Source of the DNA: Ptychodera flava
Taxonomy: Eukaryota > Hemichordata > Enteropneusta > Ptychoderidae
Assembly (NCBI RefSeq): GCF_041260155.1
Contig: NC_091944.1
Location: 15,759,272 to 15,823,271, forward strand
Direction: 5' to 3'
Length of the DNA stretch: 64,000 nt
Part shown: piece after piece, positions 1 to 32,429 of the stretch
Numbering within the stretch: the stretch's first letter is position 1
Layout: each line of letters starts with the position of its first letter
Position numbers and translations under genes: made by a program
The notes under the pieces: model-generated
What the model saw: the letters and a program-made list of their open reading frames with translations, nothing else
Told to the model about the DNA's origin: nothing
The model's database searches: none

Positions 1-2049
1 CAATATTCAGCAGATATTTAACTTAGATTAATTGACCTTTTATCGCGTGTTACATTTGGTTAGTTGGTATACATGTGACAGATCAGCCGCCATTTTAACA
101 AGCGGCAATATCGCAAACATTACAATCAACCCGTAACATGTGCGGCGTTCTTGGATTTGTTTACAACAGAGGGGGACCCCCTCAGGAGGATGCGCAGCGC
201 GACGACCACTGCGCTTTAATTATTTAAAAACTTATAAAGTATTCCTATTGGAATATTCACTTTTCTCTGTTGATAATAATGGGAAATCATTTTGTGTCTA
301 ATATATTTTGAATCTTCATGAAAACTCTTCTTAAAATACTCAAAATGACCTCTGCAGAACCGCATTTTAATGTGTAAAATTCAATTTTCATATTCTCTGT
401 TGCGCATAACAAAAAATAACGTACAGAAATAACACATTAATTTTGTCATTTCAGTATCCTACTAGCTCTATGTATTTGTGGTCTTTCAAATCCTTGGTCG
501 GTTTGTGCCACATCCTTTATTTTAGCCTACTATCTAGAAAAAAACTTAATCACTGACAGTGGTAGTGGTTTTTCACAGATTGAGACCTCGATAACTTCTT
601 ATTTGTCTCCATCAGTAATTTTGCTGCAGTAAAGGAAGATTCTATCTATAATTCTTTCCAACTCTTCGGCATTCTGAAGTAGATGCTGTTTGCCATGTGA
701 ACTTTGTGCCGTTGTACATTTCTTTCCTTGTCATGTCATGTGAAGAAAAGCATCTTGACAATAATAACATTGATGGATACGGGCATTTCAGAGTGCGAAT
801 GCGCACCAAAAAAGCGGATTCCTCTGAGAGGGAAGTGAGAAAGAAAAGATGACAGAATTCACAAAGTTGAAAAAAATGAGAAAAAATATATATGCTCCAG
901 AGTCAATCTGCCAATCCCCCCTCCCAAGTCAAATGGTCCATCCCTTAAGTCACTGTGCTGGCTAGTAACAGCTATCAGCATTCATTATTCATTTTCTGCT
1001 AGTCTCCTTTCTTCTGTCACTTTTCCTGCACTCTACCATCAAGGATATTGTTCCATTCTTATATTTTCCCAATCTTTTATTTAGAATTCACTGTTCAAAA
1101 AATTGTCTAAACCATCTACATGACATTGTAAAATGTATAGTGTGTGGTGGAAATGTGGTCTTGCCAATTATTACATCTTACGTTTCATTGATTATCTTCA
1201 TTGGTTTACACTTAGTCGCGTGGCGTATCGGAAAAAGAGATAGAACATGGTTTAGCATGTTTAGGAGACTCTTTCCCGACAAGTGAGGTGGTCTTGACCG
1301 CTGCAGATGCACTTCAGTTTAGTGCGCTTCTCTTCTGCGCCTAACAAATTGCCGTGCACTCACATTTGTAGGAAAAGCAGGCGTACTGCCCCCGGGCGTA
1401 CGACATGTTACGCTTGTTGACTTTAAGACGACATTCTAGTGCAATGAAAAGAGAGTGAATACGGAAGACCAGCCACAAACGATAATGGAACCAACGTCAC
1501 GATGAAAGAATGTCGCAGCTTTACGTGGCATGCACGAAACTTGTGTGAGGCAGAGCTGAAAAATCGGTTGGTGAAGCCACACACTAAATTCACGGAAGAT
1601 GCCAATCGTTAATATTTTGAAATGAGAATGAAAACATGTCACAGTAACGGAGTTAATATTAAAATTTGAATTGGGACAAAATTTGTCACGTGACCACTTA
1701 TGTCGGGGCCCCCTCCCCTTGGAAATTTACGATGATGCTGGCTGCCCGTTATCAAGTATTTTTGACTCGATCAACCAAAAATATTTCCCCCTTCGAGTGG
1801 GTCGGTTTACATAACGAGTAAGTTTGTATTTTCGAAGAAGGCTTGAAAAAGGAAAATACTCAGCATTGGATGAAATAATTATCGTTGCATATGTCTAGCC
1901 CTAACTACGCTATTACCATGCAAAAAGTGAAACGCTACTTTGCTCCACGATGACCAAAGCAAATATTGCATCTGCAGTTGGTTTGCTGAGTGTTATATAA
2001 CATTTACAAAGTTTGTTGCCCTGCCGGACGATGAACTCGTGATCGTTAG
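1..2049. other. intergenic, nothing recognised
   Basis: No coding similarity. Short ORFs only. AT-rich with a G/C-rich palindrome gagggggaccccctc near 171-185. Confidence 0.5.
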
Positions 2050-3284
2050 GGGCGTTCAGTTATTACGGCCAAACCTCACTGCGCATCAGTCAAAATAAGT
2101 GAACCCCTACCCATTGCACCAAAAATTTGATGACCCCCTTTTAAGATGACAAAAATTTCATGACCCCCCCCCCCCCCCATTGCTTGAGTAAAGCTGCACA
2201 CACATACACCTCTGGGGGCGATAGAATCCCCCAAAAAGATTCTCAGATTTTTTCAAATGACCGTCCTTACAAACTTACAAGGTGTTAATGTTCAAATTTC
2301 CCCTTCTGACTATGTCCATCCATTATACATGGGAGTCTATGAGGAACTATGAATGATTTTTTTCAAATACAAAAATAGGTAAATCTGTGAATTTATGTAC
2401 TCTCGATTATTAATATTAATGATTTGATTAGACTAGGGAGGTAACAAATGGATATGTTAGCCAGAAATTGGATTTTGGAATTTCACCGAAATGTTGATTC
2501 ACCATACATGGTAGTCTATGCGGAAACCATGAATAATTTCTTTCCAATACAAAACTAGCCAAATCTGTCACGGTGTATTTATGGACGTTTGATAATTCAT
2601 TTTAAAGTACTTAGTTAGAGTAGGAAAGGTTGATATATGTGCAAGAAATTGGATTTTGGAATTTCACCAAAATGTTGATTCACTATACATTGGAGTCTAT
2701 GAGAAAACTATGAATAATTTTTTTACAATGCTACACTAAATTAATTTGTGCTTTTATAGGTGTTTGATAATTGATGCAATGTACTTGATTCAAATAGGGT
2801 ATTTGAAAGTTCAGATTTCGACAACAATTATGATATTGGAATTTCACCTAAAAGTATAATTTCACTTTTCATGGTACTAGTAGTCTACAGGTAACTGTTA
2901 AATAATTTCCCTGACAAAACTTGCTATATCTCTAATATTTAAGTAATAGGAATTGTTCATTTCCCTCAGTGAGCTCAATTTACAATAAGACCAGCCTCAG
3001 AGTTGCCAAGGCAAGATGTTCATGTGACAGATAATTATACTTTTGTTCAGATTTTTACAGTTAAATGACTTCAGAGAATGAAATCATGCAGCGAATCATT
3101 TTCATCTCTCAGAATATTTCTGAACACTGAAACTGCTTTTTGACGAGATGGATACTTATGAAAATTAAGTGACTCCCCTCTGAGCTGTTTGAAAAATGCA
3201 TGATCCCCTCCTTTGCAGTTTTCAAATTTAAGGTGACCCCCCTGGATTTTGCCGGCCCACGCCAGCCGTAATAACTGAACGCTT
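2050..3284. mobile_element. 1.2 kb element with inverted terminal repeats and internal tandem units
   Basis: Ends are inverted repeats: GGCGTTCAGTTATTACGGC at 2051-2069 and its complement near 3265-3282. The interior is made of about four diverged units of roughly 170-180 bases (each with a variant of ggaatttcaccxaaatgttg and catggxagtctatg), bordered by C-rich tracts. No transposase; non-autonomous. Confidence 0.7.
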
Positions 3285-3553
3285 CCTTATCATCTCCAAT
3301 AATTGGCGAATCTAAATGCCATATCGGATCTAAATCACCGCACGTATTTGAAAAAGGTGACAGCGTTTATCGCAAACACACGGAACTCGCCGGCGGACAG
3401 TCGGATTGCAATTCGATTCAAAACATGCCCGTGTCCGGTACATAACTTGAGACGACAAGAATAAATAGTATCTTTCCCAAAATCGATGCTTCGGTTATAT
3501 TCTGCTTGCCGTTAACAGATACTGAACAGTACCTGACTTCCGTTGTATCTGGC

Positions 3554-3799
3554 CACAGTCACCTGTGGTCGGTCTATTCCGCTCGGCGTCTATGCCCCCA
3601 CAGACATGTGTACATAAGCTTATGCCTGAGAAGTAGTAGCCTAGAATCCTATTCGTCCGCTTGCCTCCGTACCTCCGACCCACTCCCGTACGGAGGCAAG
3701 CGGACGAATATGATTCTAGGCTAGAGAAGTAGAGCATATGTACACACGTCTATGGGGGCATAGACGCCGAGCGGAATAGACCGACCACAGATGACTGTG
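3554..3799. repeat. long near-perfect palindrome (foldback), 246 bp
   Basis: Left arm from cacagtcacctgtggtcgg pairs with right arm ending ccgaccacagatgactgtg. Arms are about 110 bases with a loop near 3670-3685. ORFs on both strands here are by-products. Confidence 0.85.
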
Positions 3800-6318
3800 A
3801 TCTCACAGTTCTTTCAGTTACAGTTCCTCCTCTTTGAAGGACGGACTGTTTTAGAACTGTCCTTGAGCGGGCCAGCATACATCTCCAGGTGCCGCCAACT
3901 GATAAATTTCATCAATTTCGCAAAATCATCACAAAACATGTTTTGAAGGCTAATATACCAATTTTACGTGTTTTTGACCTTCACCTAAAATTTGGAGGGG
4001 AAAGTAGAGCTGTTCCACTGCTTGAAAACGCAACAATACAGATAAATTCACACTAATGAGTTACCTGTATTATAGAATAATACACGTGAATTCACATGAA
4101 TCCACATGAATACAGGCTTGCTGAATACAAGCAATGGATTATTGACTGTATTCGTCTGTATATGCACTCTTCAGCTAAAATACAGGCAATAATCCATGCA
4201 AATACAGTAAGTATTATTGGGTTTTCATGCAGTGTTCGTAACTGCCCTCCCACTGGCATACACGGAAATTGTGCCCTCCCACTGAAGTTTGATGCCCACT
4301 GCCCTACAGTATCTACAGTCTGCCCGCTCCCCCACTCCCACAACCATTCAAGCTCCCCACTGCCCTCTCCCCACTACTGAAATTCCCCTTTGCCCTCTAG
4401 ATACCCACTAGGCAACCCAAATCAACACAAAACCGTGCGAGCAGCTAGCAGTATACCTTGGAACATTGGTCCCTCTTCCTCAACTTCAATCAACTACGGT
4501 TTCCCCTCCCTCTACGTATGTTCAGGTACCCACTGTCCAAAATTTTCTCCCCGCCCACAGTAAATATCGATTTTTTCTCCCCGCCCGCTGATTAGTTTTA
4601 AAATTTGCCCGCCCGCTGAAAAACTGCGCACGAACACCTTTTGCACGAACAGCTTGGTTGGCGGCACCTGCATCTCCCATCGCCATCAACCACAGTAACA
4701 GCCGGGTAGAGCTTTCACTCGCAGTGTTACATATATTTGAGCAGCTTTGTGCTAGCGTTCCATCCCAAACACAATGGGTCCCCACGTAGGAATGAAATGC
4801 AATCCTTGCAATTTCTTGGCCTGTGAAAGGTCCATGTGAGATGGAAATGCATCTGAAATTCCTGATTAAACTGAGTCGTCGTAAAAAGGAGTTCAGCATT
4901 TTACTTCTAATTTTGGCATAATATGCGAATGATTTTCATAGCTAATTAATTTCAAAAAACATACGTCATGTTTTCAAGGGAAACATGTGTTAACCACTGA
5001 TTAGGCTGCATTCATAAGCGTCTCTGGAGGGTTAGCTGCGGCGGCAGCGGGAGAATCCCACAAAAGTTCTCTAATGTCTCTCCTAACAAACCCAAAACGC
5101 GTTCAAATGCCCTATTCAGACTTCTATGATTTTGCCTGGTTTTGGAATGGACATATTCATCACTCTTTGGGAACAGAACAAGAAACTGCAGTGGATACAC
5201 AAAACAAAATAATCAATAAATCAGCCAAAAAGTTGCGGCTGTTAATGGAGTTAGGTCACTCTTGGGTCACGTAATGGCTTATTCTCACCCATACTGAAAG
5301 CCTATCAGATTGTGACGTATACTGTTCCCCGGTGCCATATGGAAATAGGGTCTTACGTCTCACAGGTTGTTTTCTGTGCGGTTATCAACAGCGTTCCATT
5401 TCGCCTTACTGCTTTAAGCTCAAACTTTAGGTTTCCTGTCTCGGCTAGAAAATGCTGCAAAAGTTGTGGATGAGCTGTTTCATAAATCCTGCAATATTGT
5501 GTATTGGTACAAGTGTCTGACCGTAATCTCTGCAATGCTCTATGAAACATAAAACAAAGAGAGTGGAGCAGTTCCGTGTGATCTTGGTTGATGCCTTTGG
5601 GTGTGAGAAAGTACCTGGACCTGTATGTTTGTGTATGTGTTCCTAACAATAAAACAGAACTGAAAATGTGTTTTTTCCATAGGATTTATTTTTCGTGACT
5701 TGTTATTTACGTGACAACTACACACATATTTCATATCAATCAGACACAGTTTCATTTCGAGTGCACCCCTTCATCACCAAAATTTCTTGAAATGCCCCCA
5801 ATATACCCTTGGTATTTTCAAATCCTCCCATCAATTCCCCTCCCCCAAGTGTTTGTGAATGCTGCCTTAGAGACGGTAAAGCTTCGCATTTGTGGCCTAA
5901 AATACTCACGACATCTGCTGGAGTTTGTATCCAGCTTAAATAGCTTGCAAAACATTATTTTGAGTTTGTATCCAGCTTAAATAGCTTGCAAAACATTATT
6001 TTGAGCTGGTCACCTTTCGCTTACAATACACCCATGCTTTCGCAGCATTAGTTCAAAACACGGTCCTTTGGAGGACCGTGGACAAAAGCTATCTCAAGCT
6101 CACTGAAGCTAGTATGAGCGCAATCCAAGATCGGGTAGCCATAATAGTTTCGCGATTACATAACCAGCTCAACTATTTAGACGTTCTAGCATTCACGTCG
6201 TTTACATGCTGTGATGACAGTCGTGCGCATGAGACCCGTATGTGCCACCAGCGACTTCGCTACTTTCGACTAGCTAACCATTCGCTCTTTCTGTTGCGCG
6301 AGCGTTCATCAGAGAGCG
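3800..6318. other. intergenic upstream of TRPC
   Basis: Holds a short imperfect palindrome at 4131-4199, a low-complexity run of 'gcccactgccc'-like words at 4240-4620 and a 41-base tandem duplication at 5921-6003. No promoter element is called. Confidence 0.5.
5921..6003. repeat. 41-bp unit duplicated in tandem
   Basis: Two essentially identical copies beginning gagtttgtatccagcttaaa at 5921 and 5962. Confidence 0.9.
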
Positions 6319-24940
<18,622 letters not shown>

Positions 24941-25706
24941 GACCAAACTGAATCCATGAGACGATAAACGCGACAGTTGCTGTAAGTCGTAAACGTCAAT
25001 GGTCAAAATTAAGTTCATGTTTAAAACGGCTGCATTTCATGGTTGCTTTACTTTGAAAATTTTGCGATGTAATTGCAACAGCTTCATATTATGCAGCTGA
25101 TACCTTTTATATGAGCGTGTTGATTGTTTCTTATATGATTTCTTATTTTTCGATATTATTTTGAATCAATACATGCCGCCCACATCTCTAAATTTATTGT
25201 ATAAACGTAAAACACACTAGTTAGGAAAAAAGATTGTGCTAAACCCGAATATTTTTGTACAAAGTATACACCAATGTCTTGTTAGAATATGTCGTCAAAT
25301 TTATTTTAGGAATCTACAGGGCCCATATAAAAAGGTTACCCAACATTAGCGAAACAACTCGGCCACCTGGATACGATTGCATACATCATGTGAAAAGATG
25401 TTGACCTTAGGGAAGCGATAAGAATTAGCATAATTTTTTTTGTTGGTTAAATTTTTGTGGTTGTTTGTTTGTTTTTTTGAGGGGTCAGAAAATACCACAG
25501 AAGCACTTACTACTTACTTTCACATTTCAATTTTCTTCTTATTGTTTTATTATGAAGTGAATACATTTGTACATGATATTTTTATATGTACACATTACAC
25601 TATGATGTGTACATTCAAAGAGTACACGTCAAGCAAAACTGGCGAAGTTACTGTTAAGCAGGAAAAATTGGTCACCACGTTGTTTTCTTACCCAGAAAAT
25701 CCGATA

Positions 25707-25712
25707 AATAAA
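25707..25712 (+). promoter_or_regulatory. candidate polyadenylation signal for TRPC
   Basis: First canonical AATAAA after the stop codon, followed by a T/G-rich tract (cttgtttttgagg). It would give a 3' UTR of about 770 bases. Confidence 0.35.
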
Positions 25713-25849
25713 ATATTTTTCTCTAGCCTTACTTGTTTTTGAGGACAAACTACCTTGAACTATTCAATGAAATGATGTCTATAATTTGCGATTCCTGCGA
25801 ATATTTCGGGTTCCGTACTCATTTGTCTGTTTTCGATCACGTACCCTTT

Positions 25850-26196
25850 GAGATCATCTGCGCCTCGAAAGCGAACGATTTAAACTTTTGCTCAAACTTT
25901 CCTCAAGGAAACTTTGAATCATTGTCTTTCAAATTCAAGCATAATATCAAGGGTCATTGGCCAAATTTTGTAACCAGAGAACCTTGAAATCACCTATATT
26001 TGAAATTCAAAATGGCCCTCATTCCAGCGTTAACTCTGAGTTAAAAAATGAAATTCTCGATTTTCACAAAAAATAAGAAAACGAAAGTTTTGCTTACTCC
26101 AAAAGCTTTAAAATGGTCTCTCACAAGTGGTAGATCAGAAAAGTATGCATGAAAAATCTGAAAGTCTGAATATCTGTCCACGAGGGGCATTCTACC
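25850..26196 (+). mobile_element. MITE copy 3 (TTAA family)
   Basis: tgcgcctcgaaagcg ... ccaaaagctttaaaatgg ... cattctaccTTAA. Left TTAA eroded. Confidence 0.8.
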
Positions 26197-27886
26197 TTAA
26201 ACAAGTAACAAACTGATTTTTTTGATGAAGGAATCACTAACGAAGAGGCATATATTGAAAATTTAACATAACGTTCTAATGGAGAATATGTGATTTTAAC
26301 TTTTTTAGCTTGTGACTTTTAATACCAGAATTAATGAGTACGATAATTGAATGTTTTGAAATCTCGTTCGCATAATATTCCTTAAATAAAGAGATGCATA
26401 TCTCGGTAAATTTGCCACTCAGCCATGTTTTACAACTTCCGTTCTGGTTTAGACGTGTATAATCGTTTATTAGTAACAAGGCTTATCTTAATATTTGTCT
26501 GGATATCATATGACTGGCACATCAACACAATGACTAGAATTATCAAAAGTTTTCGATGTCATTTTGTTATCTTAAAATAAAACACTTTGAGTTATTACGG
26601 AAACGACAGTTCAGTATGTTTACTGGAACCAAGCACGTAAATATAGTGTGGTCATTCTTATAAAAGATGTGTTCAGAAAGTTAATCAGTGGAATGCTAGT
26701 CCAAGTTATAATATTGATAACATTTTTACAACAATATGGGACGAAATCAAGCATGCAACACAATATTGCTGTAATTAAACATTCACTTATTGGCATTTTT
26801 GAAACGGACAGACAGATGTTATATTATTTCAAAAATGATGTCTTACATCAAAAGTAGTACCGATGAACAATGCGGTGGGCGTCAGAAATGTTTGTCCTGT
26901 ATTATCGTTCCTGCAGCTGTTTATTTTGATAATTCGCCAGCTCACTATATTTACATGTACATGTATATAGTTTTCATATTCTGTCGTAGCTTCATGTCAT
27001 CCTTTACGTCATCACTTCTGTGAGTTTGGAAAAATAGCTACAGGCACGCTTTTTTGATCATCCCAGCCTTGGACATCCTGACCGTTGAACTAACATCTAT
27101 ATACAATATGACATAAAAATAATGTAAAGCATTTTCAAAATGCTGGTATTTCATTGTCGTGTTTGAGACTGCATTACAACAAACTTTGATGTGAACATTA
27201 ATCGCCAACATTTTACTTTCACCGACATGTAGCATAGGGCCAGTCGTTCCCACTCTTTTCGTCTTTTTTATGTCAATTTCTGTGTTAATCAACATTGTGA
27301 CAAACATAGCGTGAAGACACAAGAATGGGTTTTATGTTTAGCAAACTCATGGTCATTTCGTGGTGTGATAACTGATCACGATGCTTCAGCAAATTTGATA
27401 AACAGGTATTTATTCACTCTGAATAACCGACCGTGCTTATCGATGAAAGAGAGCATTTACGTGTTTAATGCAAGGAACCACATATCAATTTGAAGTCTAT
27501 CTTATGTCAACCTAGTATTAGAGAAACTTACTGAGACAAGTGACACTGACATGATTTGCAACGAGCTCCTAGGGACGTACCATTCGATCGTGGGAGGAGA
27601 TGCAAATATACTATGCAAATTTAACATTTTAGATTTTGAAATATTTTACATCTTTCAACAAGGCATTTACACCTTCCCAGGAGTCTTACAATTTGCTCAG
27701 CTTCAGTCAGTGTGAGAATTCTTCATGGGAGAAGCATAGCTAAGCTAAACCACAGGAAGTGTGTTTACTTTGCGTATCGCTTTGCAAGACCTTTTGATTC
27801 ATTTGTCGCCTGGAAAGTCATCATTTTATTTACCAATAAAACGTAACTAACATTCGGAACAGGAGTGGTCTCTTTTATTATTGAAT

Positions 27887-28216
27887 GCAGTATGCGCCTC
27901 GCAAACTTTTAAGCTCTGTCTTTTAAAATCAGGAATAAAAAAATGGCGGTTACCGTGCAAAGTTTTGTACCAGAGAATCAAATTATCGAATACTTGCCGA
28001 TGTTTGAAATTCAAAATGGCTGCAATTTCTGTGTTATCTCACGGTCCCTCGGGACCCCGGTTATCTCTAAATAAAATTCCCAATTTTCACAAAATCAAGC
28101 CCATGAAAATTTTATTTACTCCAATAGCTTTAAAATGAGCACCTACAAGTGGTAGGCCCAAATAATTCCGTAAAAGTTTGAGAGTCTGAATATCTGTCCG
28201 CGAAGGTCATTCTACC
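27887..28216 (+). mobile_element. MITE copy 4 (TTAA family)
   Basis: tatgcgcctcgcaaac ... ctacaagtggtaggcccaaa ... cattctaccTTAA. Contains a private palindromic insert (cggtccctcgggaccccgg). Confidence 0.8.
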
Positions 28217-29488
28217 TTAACCTTTATGAAATGAAATGAATGCCATGGGCTAAAGGTCTGCCATCAATAAAAATAACACTGTACAGGCAGGCATACGGGT
28301 TGTGTCGACAAGTTGAATACCGCAAATTTCGGGCGTAGAACAGTATCATCTTCGGGGAGTAGAACAATACAAGAATATGGCGAAAAGGTAATGAAAAGTT
28401 CATCAAAGGTCACGGATTATAGAGCTTAAGAAAATGGCAACAGCACCAAGACATTAAATGTATTCATCGTGTTTTTATTCTCATTAGTCAAATATGTTTT
28501 AATGTGGTGGACTACTGGCTGCTAGTTATTATGTCAGTTTAACAGCAAACTGCCACCGCCAACGATGATATCAATCATGCATGCCGTGTGTATGTTTCAA
28601 ATTTCTGCTATATAAATTGTTTGATAGAAAATTCGCAGTTTGCATTTGACCAGTGTTGTATACTGAAATACCAAAAATGTGAAAAGTACTAGGATGTGAA
28701 GTTATACATGGGTCTTACAAGTACAAAAACGTATGATGATGCATTCTGTAAGATATAAAATGAGTATGCAATTGTAGAAATCCTCTTAAATGTACATTTC
28801 TTTTCCGCGAAAGCAGAATTCTGATCTCGTCTAACTATATATACAGTGTAGGTATAGAATGGTAAGGTAGCTGTGATAGTGTTCAACTTGAAGTGACATT
28901 ATTTTTTTGGTCGGAATGTTTCTCGGTCTGAAAGCAACTTTCTCAGCCAGCTTGGTTTTCACTTTCAAAACCCGCGTACAATTCCCTGACATGTCTACAT
29001 TCTTCATCATGACGCTGTACGCTTAGTTTGAAGATAGATTATAATCCAACAAAATTATGAAAAATTCTAATGCAGTTAGCATGGAAAGACTTATATGAAA
29101 GTGGACAAAGAGTCAAAACAGAAAAGTAAGCATCACTTTGAAACCATGCAGCAGGACTGTGTAATCAGTTAGGCAGAAAGACCTGCGTCACACCACTATC
29201 ATAGCCTTACAGTGTTCGCTGACACAAACAACGAGTATCACAGCGTTGATGTTTTAGACCGTGTAAAGTCAGTTTTCGTGCACTGTGCGGTATTCGCGCG
29301 CTCTGCTCAACGCGGCGTGAGCCTTGTCGTTATGTCATCCGCGCCTGATATTGAAAATTAGTTTTTGCGTGTTGATTGATGATTTACGACGTCCGTCATC
29401 AAATGTTAAACTATAAGCTCTTTGCAAGGAGAAACTGCGTATAAGAACGTCAAATGATGACGTCCTCACTCTGTAAGCTTTCACCAGG

Positions 29489-29865
29489 TCAATATTTGCC
29501 AGCTTTACCTTGGATTCCCAGCATCAAAGGTGAATTGTCCTTGTATCTGTCTACAGCCCGCTGCCCTCGTCTCTGACTTACATAGGGAGTGTCCTGAGGC
29601 CATTGACCTCGATTTTTCGCGGTTGTGCTCCTCCCGAACTTCTTACCGCCTTTGGAAGCCGCGGCAGACCTTACGTCGGACTCTCTGTACATGCGGTAGG
29701 CTTTGTCCGGTTCTTGGATCTTGAACGAAGTGCCAATGCCTTGAGGTAGCTGTTTGATCGGTATCACTGTATCCTGGTTTGAGGTCGCTGGTTTCTTTCG
29801 TTCATGGTATGGCGGGATTTCTTTTTCTCGTCGTGCGGACGGGACCACTTCTTGTTCCGGTAGCT
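29489..29865 (-). CDS. PIDD1-like: Gene A exon 8: basic C-terminal tail
   Basis: 125 residues plus stop, Lys/Arg/Pro-rich and probably disordered, ending MLGIQGKAGKY. The last residues echo the gene B ending (FSIQGKGK), which supports this as the true final exon. Confidence 0.85.
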
Positions 29866-31788
29866 CTTTAGGCAAAAACAATGATGAGAGATTTCAACGG
29901 AGAGGAGGATATTTTGCGAGTTTTCATAAAGAGGCTGAGAAACTGTAATCATATTTAAAAGGCACTTCGTTTAAAAGGGAAAAAATCAATTACCTCTTCT
30001 ACATCCGGGTGATTTCAACAAGTTTATATAAATTTCTTCTGTCTCACTCAGACGAATCAACGGGCCATCCAAGTCCATCGTATTCTAATTCATGTCATAT
30101 TTGATATTATCATAACAACAATCTACCATCTAGGATTTATCTTAGGAGAGTGAAATGGAAAAAGCGTCTTTTACACTTTTATAACTAAAAGTTTACGTTA
30201 CTCCTTCAAGCATTTAACATACCTGAAATATCTCTCTGCAGAGATTCTGCAAGATTCCTTTTACCAAGGTTCTGTAGAGTATGTAACAGTGACTCAATCG
30301 AAGCCGTCTCTCCCTGTCTCTCCTTCCATGTCGACAGAATCTGATGAATTTGTTCATTCTTCTTCTGAGGGTTCGAGTACACGATACCATCTATTTCTGA
30401 ATCCGTCAAACTCAACTTTCGCGCCAATGGCCTGATGTCGTCTGAAAGTAGTCCATTTTCTAATTTCTCGAAAGCTGTGTTAAAATGCCAGTGGTTGTAC
30501 TGTTGTACCGCCTTCAGAGCAGATAGAAAAAGGAAGGTCGAAAGAATGTATCATGAATGAAAAGTCCAAACGTCGTATACCTGAAATGCATGCAGCGTGG
30601 CTATCAGAGAATCAAGGTCGCATTGTTCATATCTGTTTTTGTCTGCGTTGGCCTCACTTTGAGACCTGGGATTCTACGTATGGTCAATGCATCGTTTTCA
30701 AATATAGACAGCAATTGTCCACGACTGAACCGACAAAGGCATCGCAAAGCTTGTGATTGCATCCTGGGCAAAGTTTTAACACCATTTCTTTGTTTGCAAA
30801 AATTGCCAATCGACGGGTCAGAGCTGAATTAGAATTGAACTTGAAGGAAGGGTGCAATTCCACCTGCGTCTCGTCTCGTCACTGATGATACGTTGCCCTG
30901 TGCCGTCGCAATGAGCGTTATATGGAATTCAAGATCTTACTAACAGACAAAACTTGACACTGATTTTCATATGACTTTTCCTCATTTTGACATTTTTATT
31001 TTTGAACGATTTATGACAAGAAAATTAATAGACTGAGGAAAAAACTAAACAGAACGGGGAAGCCACAAAATACGGTCAGGCATCTATGTACAAGTCTCGC
31101 TTGTACCTCCATGGGTTAAGCAACCATACTATGCAAGTATCGTGAACTCAACAAAATTCTCACCTTTTTCACTACTGGAATTTCAAACTGCAGCGTGCTG
31201 TACACCACACCATCTTCGTCACCTGTCTTTGTCTTTGCGAACTTAACATAACCTTCAAAGCTCTCACTTCCATCGCCGGTGTAGCTTGGATCTAAAACCA
31301 CTGATAATTGGACGAAACTATCCCGCTTGGCGTAGAACGTCAAGTACTCTTCACAATGCTTTCTCACCCTCACTTCCTCTCCCCCAACTCGCAGGTAAAC
31401 TTTCTCCCCCTCCGGTAGGTCGATATCACGCGAATACGGAAGGGATGATCGTTTGGAAAATCCATCCGATGTAATCTTTTCCAGACGCTCCTTGTACTTG
31501 TCTGCAAGGACGCAGTCCACGTACAAATTCGTTGGTTTGTCTTTATTCTGGAGAAGCAGAAATTTCACGATTTTGCTGTTTCTTCGCGCCATGCCAGTTG
31601 CAACCTTGGCTGTTTTTTCTACTTGAATGCCAGCACCAGCATGGGCGACAACAAAGCGGGAACAACCTCTGTTGAAACAAGAGAATAGACATCTTGAACG
31701 GAGCACTCCTGTAGCAGTATACATACATACATACATACATACATACATACATACATACATACATACATACATACATACATACATACAT

Positions 31789-31825
<37 letters not shown>

Positions 31826-32265
31826 TACATACATACATACATACATACATACATACATACATACATACATACATACATACATACATACATACATACATAC
31901 ATACATACATACATACATACATACATACATACATACATACATACATACATACATACATACATACATACATACATACACACATACATACATACATACATAC
32001 ATACATACATACATACATACATACATACATACATACATACATACATACATACATACATACATACATACATACATACATACATACATACATACATACATAC
32101 ATACATCCGCACATACATACATACACACATACATACATACATACATACATACATACATACATACATACATACATACATACATACATACATACATACATAC
32201 ATACATACATACATACATACATACATACATACATACATACATACATACATACATACATACATACA

Positions 32266-32299
<34 letters not shown>

Positions 32300-32395
32300 C
32301 ATCCACACACATACATACATACATACATACATACATACATACATACATACATACATACATACATACATACATACATACATACATACATACATACA

Positions 32396-32429
<34 letters not shown>

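Larger units (their letters stand above)
24941..29488. other. intergenic space between convergent TRPC and gene A
   Basis: Contains the TRPC 3' UTR and two MITE copies. The rest is AT-rich without recognised features. Confidence 0.55.

Noticed and set aside
2290-2960. Regularly spaced repeats resembling a CRISPR array
   Set aside because: Units are ~175 bp diverged tandem repeats inside a terminal-repeat element, not short repeats with unique spacers.
4522-4899. 125-codon minus-strand ORF
   Set aside because: Half of it is translation of the 'gcccactgccc'-like low-complexity run; no family resemblance.
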